Of a stretch of 64,000 nucleotides of DNA, positions 11,461 through 23,571 are shown piece by piece (positions within the stretch are counted from its first letter, which is position 1; the number at the start of each line of letters is the position of its first letter). Source of the DNA: Papilionanthe hookeriana x Papilionanthe teres. Its lineage: Eukaryota; Streptophyta; Magnoliopsida; Asparagales; Orchidaceae. The position numbers were made by a program, and so were the translations under genes. The notes below the pieces were generated by a model. It did no database searches and was not told the origin of the DNA. It worked only from the letters and a program-made list of their open reading frames with translations. The DNA lies in NCBI GenBank assembly GCA_022702705.1, contig CM040430.1, positions 11,995,324-12,059,323 of the forward strand. Direction: 5' to 3'.

Positions 11461-12812
11461 GGTCTCATGACATGGTGAATTATGTATACAAATGGAGAAT
11501 TAAAACATCACAAAGAATATTTAAATCATTAAAAATCATAGACTTATCGAATTAACTTAATTCTTTTTCAACATTATTCTCCTCTGTTCACTGAGCAAGA
11601 GGATATTTTTAGTTTATTTTTATGATTTTTCTATGCAAAGATATGCATTTTTAAAGATTCAGGTATTTAAATAATTTAGAAAATCCCTAAGTTCCTACTT
11701 AACCACGTCGGCACCAACTCAACCTACGACGGGTCGAACTCCATGCTTCGCCTCCTGATTCGGCGCCGCCATCTGACTCGGCAACCACGCGGCCCGCGGT
11801 TCATGTCCCGCTGATCCGTCCGGCGCGATCCTAGCCGTTCACCCGATACACAAACCATCCGACGGTCCCTGGTCATCGTCTACGACTGGTGCGTCCCGTG
11901 AGCCATTCACCTTCTAACCCTAAGATCTTGCTCGATACTCAACCAAATCACACGTTCTTAGACTTTATGAATTCGTCTCAACAAGACGAACACATCTATA
12001 TGGCTATGATGCATTAAAATTAAGCTAAATAAAATGGAGAATCTGTTGAAGCTCGGGAGGAAAAAGAGGTCAATACATTTGCTCTGAGAAGTGAAGCTTC
12101 AATCAGAGAGTTGTGGCACCTTCGATTGATCCCAAGGAAGCTCCAGATGAAGTCTCTGGCTCTGAGGAATTGTCCAGGTATGAAAGTGACCAAGGCCGAT
12201 TTCAAGCTTTGACGCTGGAGAGATTGGGTGGCCTAGTGAAGGGGCTTCCATCTGGGAACTCCTTCTCTTGGTCCGGTGAAGGTGTGGGTGAGTTTAATTG
12301 GGTTTCGTGGAGGTTTCGGGGATGTCCTAATTCTCGGTCCGAGATTGAGCTCGAAATTGAGCTCGACTGTGGGGATGAAGGCGGGAAAGCGATGGGGTTC
12401 TTCTTCTCAGGTCGGGAGAAGCTGCGGGAGTGATTTGGGGAGGTTCTATTGAGAAATTTTTCAACACCCCTCTCATGGCCGAGCGGTGTGAATTATATGG
12501 CCAGGGTCATAGGGCTAAGCCCGGGCTCAATTGGTGGGTGGATTCCACTGCTTAGGTGGAGGGCAGTGGAGCTCCAAAGTTTGATTTGGCTGAGGTGGCC
12601 AATTGGTGGAGTTTGGGTGAGTATAGGCTAGTGGTGGCTCTCGGTTTTGACCCCCTCCGGCGGCTAGGTCGGCCGGCAAGGACAGGGGAGTTGCCATGGG
12701 TCAGGTCAACTAAGGAGTATGGTTTAATGGTGATAAACCAGGCAAGGGGGATTTGGGTGAGGCAAAAGGTGGATTTAACCACTTAAGGGAGGAGATCCCT
12801 TAAAATGGGGGA
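11461..12812. other. Unassigned region with a GC-rich island (11700-12780)
   Basis: From about 11700 the composition turns GC-rich (ACGTCGGCACC, CGGCGCCGCC and similar words). Overlapping open frames occur on both strands (12113-12433 plus, 12020-12205 minus, 12552-12786 both), as expected from composition. No domain, splice structure or codon bias convinces me of a gene. Confidence 0.4.
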
Positions 12813-14039
12813 CTCTTGGTCCATGGCTCACTTAGCTTGGGCTAGGTGGATCTAGGGTGGTTCCTAGGGTTCACTTGGTGGCTGTGGAAAGGTTGGTTTA
12901 GCCACACTTGGTTCAATTTGGTTTGATTAGGTCATATGTTCAAATTGGCTCACTTGGGTTTAGGTTAGGCTAGCTTAGGTTTGGGTTTGATTTAGTAACA
13001 TTGTAGAAATGATTTCCATGAAGAACTTTCATGAAGACATGGAAAGGTTTTGAGTTCAATTGAAAGGTCAATTAGGAAGATTTAGGGATTTTGGTTAATT
13101 TAGGCAAGGTTGAATCAACTTGGGTCCAAGTTGGGTTAATGTGGGGTTTAGACCCAATTTAAAGTTTCAAATCGATTAGGGGAATGTGGTGAAGAGTTCC
13201 CAACATCAATTGAAAAGAAATTTTAGGATTTGGCTAACCAATTTGGTAGGTTTAGGGCATGGATTCACTTTAGGCTAAAATGGGGTATTTTTGGTTTTCA
13301 AATAGATTTAGGTTAAGCTTAGGCTCAAACTGTGGTAATTGAAGGTTGCATAGGTTTCATGGGCATTTCATGGAAAGTTTAGGATTGAAATTTGGGGAAA
13401 AAAAAGTTGGTATTAGGTTAATTGGGGGTTTTGGATTAATTAGGCAAAATTTGGGATTTTGGATTTCAAATCAAATTGAACTCAAATGTGAATCAAATTG
13501 GACTTGGATTTGGTTTATATTGATAGTGGGGATGTTTAAGTAAGGTTTAGAATTGAAATTGGGCAAAATTGAGGTCAAATGGGTTGGTTTGGTTTGACAT
13601 TGGGTCCATTTAGGTTAAAAATGGGTCAAATTGGGGATTTTGATAAAAGTGGGTTAAATTGACAAAATTGGCCTATGGTGTAGTTATACAAAATGAAATT
13701 AGTAATATTTGGGATTTTTTGAAATTTTCTGGGAATTTTTGGAATTTTTGGAATTTTGGGCTAAAAGGGTATTTAGGGTATTAAGAGGTTATTTGGAGGG
13801 TATTGGGGTATTTTGGTGGATTTAAGATGTGGGAATTTTTTGAAAATGATTTCTAGGATTTTTGGGAATTTTGGGTGATTTTTGGGAAATTTGTGAAGGG
13901 TTTGGTGGTTGTAGGGGTATTTTAGGTAAATTTGGGTAGGCTTGAGGACCCAATGTCAAAACCAGGAATTTTGGCAAAAATGATATTTGATTATGGTTGG
14001 GAAGTGTAGGAAAGCTTAGAGTGAGCCATGGACCAAGAG
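12813..14039. repeat. Segment bounded by 20-nt perfect inverted repeats
   Basis: CTCTTGGTCCATGGCTCACT at 12813-12832 has its exact reverse complement at 14020-14039, and similarity continues inward (TAGCTT against AAGCTTAG). The 1.2 kb between is G/T-rich, with endlessly varied TTGGGTTTAGG-like words and no gene. It could be a non-autonomous DNA element or an internal foldback of a larger unknown repeat. I see no clear target duplication. Confidence 0.45.
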
Positions 14040-14498
14040 GGTGTTCAATTTGAACATCTCATATGTTGTTCCTAACCCTCTTAGCCAAGGGCTAGGGATT
14101 TAGACTTAGCCACCTGAGTGCTCTAATGAACCAGGAGTCAGGATTGGGTAAAGATGGTTCAGGGTTTAGGATGAGTGTGGGAGTACAGTGTGTGTGCCAA
14201 CCAGCCTTCACCAAGGCTAGGCCACCCAGGGCAGTCCTAAGGTTTAAACATCCTATAGGAATTCATCTTTGTCTTCTTACACATTGGTCCCAACCTTCCA
14301 AGGGATTTAGAGGTTGATGCCTGATCACAGAAAAATATGTTAAGAAATTCATACCTATTTTTGATGAAATTGCACTTTAAAGAAAGGTATTTTCTTTATT
14401 TTATTGCAGGATTGAAGATTTATTGGTGATAGAAGCAAAATGCATGAAATGGAGCAAATTTGGATCAAAAAGGAAGAAATTCATGCAAATATAACTAC

Positions 14499-14671
14499 TT
14501 CGCCGACGACGAGATCGAGGACGCCGACGGCGAGATCGTGAGGAGAAATTTCTGAAGGAATTATAACTACCCCGCTGACAGCGAACCCGAGCCCGCCGAC
14601 AGCGAGATCGCACGGTTTGAAGACCTTCTAGAAGCCCGCCGACGGCGAGATCGTTTCCGCCGACGGCGAGC
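14499..14671. repeat. Palindrome cluster in U3 of 5' LTR A (CTCGCCGACGGCGAG type)
   Basis: Six close copies of a 13-15-nt near-palindrome occur (arms CTCGCCG and CGGCGAG around one central base), some with one base changed such as CGCTGACAGCGA. They end about 80 bases upstream of the LTR TATA box. Confidence 0.9.
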
Positions 14672-14750
14672 TAGTTCAAAATGCATATACATTGAACCTG
14701 GACACTTTTTGAAGAGGTGTTTAAGCACCCCTTGAACCTTTGCTTACCTC

Positions 14751-14758
14751 TATAAATA
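14751..14758 (+). promoter_or_regulatory. LTR A TATA box
   Basis: TATAAATA lies in the self-complementary context CCTCTATAAATAGAGG. It is preserved in the 3' LTR at 26739-26746, and a related TATATAT lies in element E at 52691-52697. Transcription of the element probably starts about 30 bases downstream. Confidence 0.75.
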
Positions 14759-15870
14759 GAGGCTGAATTCTAGAGTCTTTAGTGTGTCTTTTGAGTCTTC
14801 TGTGAGTCTATTTCTAGTGTCTTAAGTGTAGTTTGAGTGAGTTTAGTGAGTTTATTCGTTTAATTGAGTACTATTTAGTTGCTGTACTAGAAGAAAAAGT
14901 CAAAGGAACTTCAAGGAGTCTGCTTGGGAAGGAAATTAAGATAAGTATCTTTGTTTATTGTTTTTAACTTTAAATGAAATTCATGCTTTGTTTTATTCTC
15001 ATGCATTCTGAGTAGTTTTCTTAGTCTTTCTCCTTGATTATGAAAATTATGTGGTTTGATGAAATTAAATAAAGGCACTTAATATAATATAAATAAATTG
15101 TGATAATTTTTACTTAAAACTTAATTTACTTTCAATACGGCGATTGAGTAGTTAAAATATGTTGAATTATCAACTATAGTAAAAATTACATCCAATATTT
15201 AGGGAAATCAAAAGCCTTAGAAGGAGGGTGCAAATAAATAGGGAAATATTAATTATCGGGCGTAGAATTGGATATTTTAGTGTGACGGACTAAAATACTC
15301 GATTCGATCCTCTTGTTTGAGAGGCTGAAGTGTAGATGTTAGCCCTCGAGTGAGGGGAACGTGGGAGCTCGAAGTGGCGGCCGGTATCCTCCCGACTCTA
15401 GCCGCAGATTTAGTAATCAAACATAGGATTAGCTGATGTTCTTTGTACCTAGACTGAAAGGGTAAAGAATAGGAATGCTCTTATTTGTCACAATACAATT
15501 TAAAAATTCTAATTAAATTCATCATTTCACTTAATTTTCTAAAAACAAGGAGAAGGATACTTTTTTGAATTAATTAAATCAACTTATTTCAAGAATTAGT
15601 TTACTTTAGTTTATTATAGTTACTTAGAATTTCTGTTCACTTTATTAAGTAATTCCTTTAAATTTAGGCGATAACAATTACGTTAAAAACTTCCCGTGGG
15701 ATCGATAACTGAGGACTCCACTAGAGTCCCGTATTACTGATACGATACGTATACTTGCGTAGAATCACATTATACATTAAATCATATTCCTATATTTAAA
15801 GCGGGATCAAGTTTTTGGTTCTGTGGCTATAAACATAAATTACATACATACAAAAAGTGGGTCGAGTTTT

Positions 15871-15887
15871 TGGCGTCGTTCTGGGGA
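15871..15887 (+). other. Primer binding site of element A (degenerate)
   Basis: TGGCGTCGTTCTGGGGA lies 6 nt after the LTR edge. It differs slightly from the tRNA-Asp 3'-end complement seen intact in element B, and primes minus-strand DNA synthesis in this lineage. Confidence 0.75.
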
Positions 15888-15946
15888 AGTAAAGAAATTA
15901 TTTACTAAAGTAACTGACTAAGCTAAAAATTTATTTTAAAAATTGT

Positions 15947-17500
15947 ATGTGAAAATTTGGAAACGAAAATTTAATACCTTACGATTCAGAATTAGAGCGT
16001 ACAATTAAAAGAATTAGAAAACAAAAAAGAGAAATTATAAATTTAACGCAAATGGCAAATATTCCTGAAAATCAAAATAATAATAAACCAAGACCATTAC
16101 GAGATTATGCCAACCCTACATTAGATGAAATTCATTTAACTATTCAAAACCCTGATGTAGCTGCTAATTCATTCGAACTTAAACCTGCAATTATCCAAAT
16201 GGTACAAAACAATCAATTTAGTGGTTCACCTACTGAAGATCCTAACTTACATCTTGCTAGTTTTTTAGAACTATGTGCTACTTTTAAATATGAAGGAGTA
16301 TCTAACGATGTTTATTAGACTTAGACTTTTTCCTTTTTCTTTAAGGGATAAAGGCTAAAATATGGTTAAATTCGTTAGCACCTGGATCTATTAAAACTTG
16401 GGGAGAATTATCACAAAAATTTCTATCCAAATATTTTCCACCACCTAAAGCTGCTAAGCTTAGAAACGATATAACTTCTTTTAGTCAGTTTGATGGAGAG
16501 TCGATATATGAATCTTGGGAGAGATTTAAAGAACTTCTTAGGAAATGCCCGCATCATGCTTTACCATATTGGTTAATTATTCAAACTTTCTATAATGGAT
16601 TAGTAGGATCTTTAAGATCGATCATCGATCTTCTACTTTGGAGGATCATTAATGTCAAAACCATTTGATGAAGCTCTATGCACTAATTGAAGAAATGGCA
16701 ACTAATAATTTTCAATAGCTGCTGATAGATTAAATCCGAAAAAAATAGCTAGTATTCATGAAAATGATGCACTTATCTATGTTAGCTTCACAAATTGCTG
16801 TTATATCTAAAAAATTAGATCATTTTGGAATGAATTACTCTCCAGCTATATTAGAAGAAAATTCATCTGGACAACTTATAGAATCCCAATCTCAATATGA
16901 AACAATTAATGCGATTAACAACAGACCCAATAATCCTTATGCAAATTATTATAATCCTGGATGGAAAAATCATCCTAATTTTAATTGGAATAATAATACA
17001 ACTAATCAACCATGGATGAATAATATGACACAACAATCAGAAATCCATCTAATCAGGAAATCCTAATTATAAAACCAATTATCAACCTGGATTTAATAAT
17101 AATAACCCTCAATTTAAAGATAAGAAATTATCTATAGAAGAATTAATATTAAATATGGGTCAACATCTACAAAATCAAGGAAATCAATTACAAATACAAG
17201 GAAATCAATTACAAAATCAAGGAACAATATCAAAAATATTGAAACTCAACTTGGAAATATCGCTACTACACTTAATAATAGAATACCTGGAACATTTCCT
17301 AGTAATGTGGAAATAAATCCTAAAGACAAGGGAAATGAACAAATTAAAGCGATACAATTACGAAGTGGAAAAGAATTAGAACCTCAAATTCGAAAGAACT
17401 TGAAAGTCAAAAGAGGAAGTGGAAATTGAAAAGGAAAAGAATCAACGAGATCCAAATTTAGAAAATCCTTTAATACCTATGAAAATTTCGTTGAAAAACC
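15947..17500 (+). pseudogene. Element A gag, broken
   Basis: Athila-type capsid/nucleocapsid gene. By comparison with elements B and E the start is ATG at 15947, but codon 2 is TGA where E has CGC, a CpG-loss change. A downstream ATG at 16052 opens 88 codons with the lineage words LRDYANP, FELKPAIIQMVQ and EDPNLHLASFLELCATFKY. An extra base near 16310 then stops the frame. Later pieces in other frames carry KLRNDITSF, QFDGESIYE and FYNGLVGSLRS. The C-terminal part is Asn/Gln-rich with a short repeat coding QGNQLQ (17170-17225) and a basic LRSGKEL segment near 17360. No CCHC knuckle is evident. Confidence 0.85.
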
Positions 17501-17539
17501 TCCACCACCATTTCCTCAACGACTAATTCAACATAAAAA

Positions 17540-18197
17540 AGACAAACAATTTGCTAAATTCCTTGAAATTCTAAAGAAATTAACGATAAATATTCCTTTC
17601 GTAGAAGCTTTAGAACAAATGCCAAACTATGTAAAATTCATGAAAGATATTTTAAATAAAAAAAGAAAATTTACTGATAATGAAATGGTTGCACTTAGTG
17701 AAGAGTGTAGTGCTATTATTCAGAAAAAACTTCCTGAAAAATTAAAAGATCCTGGTAGTTTCACTATACCCTGTGCTATTGGAGAAAAATTTTATGGAAA
17801 AGCTTTGTGTGACTTAGGAGCAAGCATCAATCTAATGCCTCTATCAATTTTCAAGAGATTAGGATTGGGAGAAATTTCACCTACTTTAGTAACTCTTCAG
17901 TTAGCTGATCGTTCTGTTACATATCCTAAAGGAGTTATTGAAGATGTATTAGTAAAAGTGGATAAATTTATCTTCCCTGTAGATTTTATTGTTCTAGATA
18001 TGGAAGAAGATAAAGAAATTCCTATCATTTTAGGAAGACCAATTTTAGCCACTGGAAAAGCTATAATCGATGTTCAGAAAGGAGAATTAACTATGAGAGT
18101 AAATGATCAAAAAGTAACTTTTAATATTGCTAAATCAATGAAATATCCTGCGCTAGAAAAAGATGATGAGTGTTTTCGAATGGAAGTACTCGATTAA
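17540..18197 (+). CDS. Element A aspartic protease domain
   Basis: A 192-codon open block from 17619 covers the retropepsin domain that matures the Gag-Pol polyprotein. The catalytic triad sits in LCDLGASINLMP (DLGAS in place of the commoner DTGAS, usual for this lineage), followed by FIVLDMEEDKEIPIILGRP, where ILGRP marks the second conserved strand. It is one of the few undamaged domains of element A. In a live element it would be released from a longer polyprotein, so the block start is not a biological start. It ends at TAA 18195-18197, where B and E show further text, so this stop may itself be a break. Confidence 0.85.
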
Positions 18198-18209
18198 TTA
18201 CAAAAAGAA

Positions 18210-19960
18210 CATTTTAAGGAATATTATGAAGAAAAATTAGAAAAGGAAAAAATTGAATTAATTGAAAAATCCGATATAAATGAAAAATTAGATTATATTC
18301 AAGAGAAATATGAATTTTTGGATAACGCAGAAAACACTGAAAAGAATATAGTTCCATCAATTATTAAACCTCCGAACTTGAGTTAAAAATGTTACCTAAT
18401 CATTTAAAATATGCTTACTTAGGAAATTCTTCAACTCTACCAGTTATTATTTCATCCGAATTAAATGAATCTCGAGAACAAAAACTTTTATATACATTAA
18501 AAAAATATAAGAAAATTTTTGGTTGGACCTTAGCGAATATCAAAGGAATTAGTCCTTCGATACTGTATGCACGAATTATTTTAGATAATGAACATAAACC
18601 TAAAGCGGATCCACAAAGGAGATTAAATCCAGATAATGAAAGAAGTAGTTAAGAAAGAAATTTTAAAATGGTTAGATAATGGTATTATATATCCTACTTC
18701 GACGAGTGCTTAGGTAAGCCCAATTCACTATGTACCTAAAAAAGGAGGAGTGATCGTCAAAGCTAATGAAAATAATGATCTTATCCCTATAAGACAAGTT
18801 ACTTGGATGGCGAATATGTATTGATTATAGAAAATTAAACACAGCTACCGGAAAAGATCACTTCCCTTACCATTTCTAGACCAGAATGTTAGATAGATTA
18901 GCCGGACACAAATATTTTTGTTTCGAGATGGATATACCGGTTATCATCAAATACAAATTGCTCACGAGGATCGAGATAAAACTACATTTACTAGTCTCGA
19001 TGGAACTTTCGCTTTTCGAAGAATGCCTTTTGAATTATGTAATGCACTGCAACATTCCGGAGATGTATGATGTACATATTTAGTAAATTAATTGATAATG
19101 GAATAGAAGTATTTATGGATGATTTCTCTGTATTCGGAATAACATTTGACACATGCTTAAATCATCTTGAAAAGGTATTTGAAGTATGTGAGAAAACTAA
19201 TTTAGTTATAAATTGGGAGAAATGTCAATTTATGGTTACGAACGGCATTGTATTAGGGCATAAAATTTCGGAAAAAGGCATGGAAGTAGACCCGCAAAAA
19301 TTCAAGTAATAGCTAAATTACACCCTCCAACTACGGTAAAAGGGGTAAGAAGTTTTCTTGGACACTGTTGGATTCTACGAGCGCTATATTAAAGATTTTT
19401 AAAAATTACTAAATCTCTATGCTAACTTCTTGAAAATGACAAGAAATTTGAATTTACAACTGAATGCTCGAATGCTTTTGAATTATTAAAAGATAAATTA
19501 ATTACAACACCTATAATAGTTTCACCTAGCTAGGAGAAACCATTTGAACTTATGTGTGATGCTAGTGATTATGCTTATAGGAGCGATTCTTGGCGAAGAT
19601 ATGATAAGATTTTCGAAGTTATGTATTATGCTTAGTAAAACTCTAAATAATGCTTGAAATAAATTATACGATTCTTGAAAGAGAATTATTAGCGATTGTA
19701 TATGCTTTTAATAAATTTAGGCATTATCTAATAGGAACTAAATGTATTGTATATACCGATCACTCTGTATAAAATATTTAATACAAAAAAGAGACTAAAC
19801 CAAGATTAATCGGATGGATATTATTAATGCAAGAATTTGATTTTGAGATAGTTAACGAAAAGGGAGCGATAATCAAATTGTCGATCATTTATCAAGATTA
19901 GAAAATCTGAATTATACGATACGATAATGAAATTTTAGACGATTTTCTACGATAAACAAC
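18210..19960 (+). pseudogene. Element A reverse transcriptase-RNase H, broken
   Basis: Frame-shifted pieces follow the gypsy RT order: LKYAYLGNSSTLPVIIS (near 18400), FGWTLANIKGISPSI, the DYRKLN neighbourhood near 18830, a disrupted LDGYSGY region near 18920 with TCTAG reduced to CGAG, then the catalytic FMDDFSVFG near 19110 and VLGHKISEKGMEV. RNase H words (LLAIVYAFNKF near 19700, YTDHS near 19760) are in yet another frame. I count at least six interruptions. The catalytic Asp pair at MDD is intact, unlike in element B. Confidence 0.85.
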
Positions 19961-19977
19961 TTTATAATATTAATGAG

Positions 19978-21284
19978 TTGAAAATACCTTGGTATGCTGA
20001 TATAGTAAATTATATTGTAAGTGACATTTTACCACCTATGTTAACTTTGCAACAACAGAAAAAATTCATTCACAATACTAAATCATACTTTTGGGATGAA
20101 CCATACTTATATAAGCAATGTAAGGATCTAATTATTAGAAGATGCGTACCTTATGAAGAAATTGAACCAATTATTCAAAAATGTCATGATTCTGATTTTG
20201 GAGGACATTTTGGGACGGATAAAACTGCATATAAAATTCTACAATACGGATTCTACTGGCCTACTCTATTTAGAGATGTATATAGATATATCAAAACTTG
20301 CGATAAATGCGAAAGAATAGGAAACATTTCGAAAAAATGAAATGCCTCTAAATTTTATATTAGAAGTTGAAATTTTTTATGTTTGGGGATTAGATTTTAT
20401 GGGACCTTTTATTCCGTCATTTGGAAACTCATATATATTAGTAGGCTGTTGATTATGTTTCCAAATGGATTGAAGCTACAAGCTTTATCTAGGTGTGATG
20501 CTTAAAAGTGTTTCAAAATTTTTAATGAAAAATATTTTTACTAGATTTGGAATGCCGAGAGTGATTATCACTGACGGAGGAACTCATTTTAGAAACAAAT
20601 ACATTCACAAACTAGTGGAAAAGTATAATATTATGCATAAGATATCGACTGCTTATCATCCACAAACTAGTGGATTAGCTGAAGTTTCTAATCGAGAGAT
20701 TAAACGTATATTAGAAAAGTCTGTAAACCCTAACAGGTCAGACTGGTCTATAAGACTGGACTAATCGCATTATGGGCATACAAGACCGCTTATAAAACTC
20801 CGATTGGAATGACTCCTTACGAGCTTATATATGAAAAAACTTGCCAGCTTACCGGTCGAATTAGAACATAAAGCATATTGGGCGATTAAAGAATTTAATT
20901 ATAATATCGAAAGAAGTTTGGTGAGAAGAGATTGTTGCAATTAAATGAATTGGAAGAATTAAGGAATGAATCATATGATAATGATAGGATTTATAAAGAA
21001 AGAATGAAATTATGGCATGATCGGAAGATTAATCGGAGAAATTTTGAACCGGGACGAGAAGTTTTGCTTTATAATACTAGATTGAAATTATTTCTGGGAA
21101 ATTGAAATCTCGATGGTTAGGACCTTTCACTGTAACTCAAATATTTTCATATGGAACTATAGAAATTAAAGATCCAAAAACAGGACATAGATTTAAAGTA
21201 AATGGACATAGATTAAAACCATATTTCGAAAATAGACGACCAAATTTTAAAGAGGTTTTAATGCTTAGTCAACTCGAACACTAA
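19978..21284 (+). pseudogene. Element A integrase, broken
   Basis: Three open pieces cover the integrase. The zinc-binding HHCC region (HFGTDKTAYKILQYGFYWPTL, then CDKC) lies in 19978-20340. The core part with the second catalytic Asp (IITDGGTHF) and the Glu region (AEVSNREIKRIL) lies in 20495-20764. The C-terminal DNA-binding segment (SRWLGPFTV, IKDPKTGHRFKVNGHRLKPY) lies in 21102-21284. Frame breaks separate them. DDE residues look preserved. About 20 bases after the end comes the family-conserved TTAAACCTAAGCGCTTTATG box, also found after pol in B and E. Confidence 0.88.
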
Positions 21285-21753
21285 CCGAACTAGGTCGGGC
21301 GACGACGTTAAACCTAAGCGCTTTATGGGAGGCAACCCATAATAGTCTTTTATTTTTTATATATCTACATATTAGTGAATCTATATTATTAAAATAAATC
21401 TTACTACTCAAATTCTTATTTAGAATCATCACAAAAATTGAACTTATTATATGAGATCCGAAAATATTCAGACCAGAGCGAAAACAGGCGATTTTTACGA
21501 ATCTCGCCTACAGCGAGATCGATCCTGCTGACAGCGATCGTGGACCATTTACTAATTCAGTTTTTATAACTAAGTCGCCGACGGCGAGAAACTTCCCGCC
21601 GACGGCGAGGTAGTTTAAAATTTAGTTTCTTAAAGATTTTTCGTGCGGTTTTGGACGAATCTAAGCCATTCCTTTGTAAGAAATTATTCCAAATCCGATT
21701 TTACACCATTTTCTTCCTTAGGAACGACTAGAGACCAATCCATTCCATCCAAA
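21285..21753 (+). other. Post-pol spacer of element A with palindromes (21500-21611)
   Basis: The spacer starts with the conserved GACGTTAAACCTAAGCGCTT box and GGAGGCAACCCATA. The 21500-21611 part holds four copies of the CTCGCCGACGGCGAG-type palindrome, matching those in the LTR. ORF1 starts at the end of the spacer. Confidence 0.8.
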
Positions 21754-22905
21754 ATGGCCTTAAAATTCCTAGAAACCACAAAAACTGAAGTTTTCAACCG
21801 GCGAAAATTTGTTAGTTCGGAGACACAACGAATCTTCAACAAAGGCACGATGAAGAAAAGACTTATCAAAGAAGAGGATTCGTCGATAGAGGAGTAGAGA
21901 ATCTACTAGAAAAATTGAAGAAATGATCGCACGGCCGCATTGGGAGGTATTTTGTTATACGACTTCCGTTGTAGTTATACCGGTAGTCGAAGAGTTTTAC
22001 TCTAATTTACATGCGATCAGCCAATGGAAATGTGTACGTCGAAGGAAGATGGGTAACATTTACTCCTGCAAGGGTAAATGAATTGTTTTCTATAGAAATA
22101 CCTCTGTTTGTCACTATTCCAACTTTTTGCCTTCAAGATATAATATGAACGAGATCTATAGATATCTAACTGATGAACCGGATGATTGGGAGTTACGAGA
22201 AGACGAGTATGTTAGTTTTTTTGCATCACTTCTAAACCCTGTCTCGAAGCACTGGCATTTCTTTATATCATCAAAATTATTACCTACCATGAGAGTAAAT
22301 AAAGTTTCAAAGGAATGCGCTTATTTTAAACTATTGTATTCAAATTGAATTACTATCGATGTTGGATCGATAATAGTAAAGTACGCATTAGGATTAATCG
22401 TGCATGGGTCGGTGTATGGACTTGGACACCCATCTATATTTGCTTTATGCGATCGGTACCAAGTTTCTTATGAGGCTTGGGAAAAAGTACTTTTACCATG
22501 GAAACCACGGATCCTACCTGATATGTTTCCCACTTTGGATAACAATGATGAGATCACCGTTATTTCTGACAGAGCATCACAGAACAATCCTTTAGCAAGA
22601 CCTATTACTGATAAGACTAATTTTATTCTGAAGAAGATTAAAGGATTAGAGAAAGAATTGCAAAATGTGATGAATTCCATTGACAATATATCTGATATGT
22701 TTGATCATATTGATTGGAGAATGAAGGAGCACTTTGATCATCTTGGACATACGGAGGCTAGTTTTATTCATCTACTAAGACGGAAAGGATGGATTAATGA
22801 AGAATCTACTTGAGAATTCCTTTCGGGCCTTTCTACAGATTTATTTGTGCACCTGCGTCGCATTGGGAATATCAGAGAAGATATTAGTTCAGACACGGAA
22901 GAGTA
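21754..22905 (+). pseudogene. Element A accessory ORF1 (env-position protein), broken
   Basis: From ATG 21754 (MALKFL), shifted frames cover about 380 codons up to TAG near 22903. Visible parts: a charged N-terminal block (RRKFVSSETQRIF), a VVEEFYSNL / YVEGRWVTFTP segment near 21965-22075, YLTDEPDDWELREDEYVSF (22150 on), HWHFFISSKLLPTM, LGHPSIFALCDRY (22420 on), and a coiled-coil-like tail NISDMFDHIDWRMKEHFDH. The EFY...VRG...VTFTP pattern resembles the 'putative plant transposon protein' family known from Athila-type 3' regions. The role is unknown, and I see no signal peptide or membrane span that would support an envelope protein. Related to ORF2 downstream. Confidence 0.7.
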
Positions 22906-23571
22906 GGAAGGATTTATATGTTTATGTTATATTTGTATGTGTGAGTGTTTGTTTTGGAATTTAAGTTTTATTATGAGTCGAACTTTAGATTTGATAAGAT
23001 TTTATGTAAATTATTATGTCTCAGCATTTAGAGTGTTGTGGTTTGGATTGCGATGCTTGAGTGGTATGGATTTGAACAATTAATTTAAGTATGTGTGAAG
23101 TTGTTAGTGTGAAATTTGTAAGTTTGATGGATTTCATTTATAAAGATATTTTGTTTGTTTTGTGTGAATTTTTGTAAGTATAGTACCTAATCTTCTTATT
23201 AATATTCAAATTAAGTGATCGGAAGATTGATTAATGGCAATTCGAGGTTGAAAAGGATTAACGAATTTCAAAAATTTAAATTTTTTTTGGAACTCGCCGA
23301 CAGCGAGAAAACCCGCTGACAGCGAGACCGAGCTCGCCGACGGCGGATTTTTCCCGAAACTTTTGCCTTATGGAATTAATTAGCTCGCCGACGGCGAGAA
23401 AAATCTTGCTGACAGCGAGAACGCGAAAAGACCTATATTTGACCAGTCAACCAGACACTATTCATCATCCCCTTCACTAAAATTTTCGAAAAAAGCCGAC
23501 TCAGGGCTTGAGAGATCTTGGATTTGAAGCGATTTCAACACTTTTTGACATCTGGATTTCATCTTCCCTCG
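22906..23571 (+). other. Inter-ORF spacer of element A with palindromes (23293-23423)
   Basis: A T-rich stretch is followed by five palindromes of the CTCGCCGACGGCGAG type in 23293-23423. Then comes a leader-like segment (TATATTTGACC near 23437, TTCATCATCC near 23461) leading to the splice-donor-like site at 23572. Confidence 0.7.

Larger units (their letters stand above)
14322..15864 (+). repeat. 5' LTR of element A
   Basis: The stretch is collinear over its length with 26311-27850. It begins TGATCAC and ends GTGGGTCG, where the 3' copy reads GTGGGTCA. The U3 part holds the palindrome cluster (14499-14671) and the TATA box at 14751-14758 (TATAAATA inside CCTCTATAAATAGAGG). Near the 3' end it carries GATACGATACGTATAC, shared with elements C and E. 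Several differences from the 3' LTR are CTG against CG (15324 and 15632, for example). Confidence 0.93.

Noticed and set aside
12113..12786. Overlapping open frames in the GC-rich island as genes
   Set aside because: Frames are open on both strands at the same place, as expected from GC-rich composition. No motif or codon bias supports either.
12840..14000. Interstitial telomere repeat
   Set aside because: TTTGGG/TTAGG-like words are frequent, but there is no tandem run of the plant telomere heptamer.
14499..14671. CRISPR-like array from regularly repeated palindromes
   Set aside because: This is a plant genome. Spacing is irregular, there are no unique equal-length spacers, and the motif lies in LTRs and element spacers.
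21676..21720. Leader intron before ORF1 analogous to that of ORF2
   Set aside because: Donor-like GTAAGAA and acceptor-like CTTAG exist in element A, but the gap of about 45 nt is too short and element E lacks the donor.
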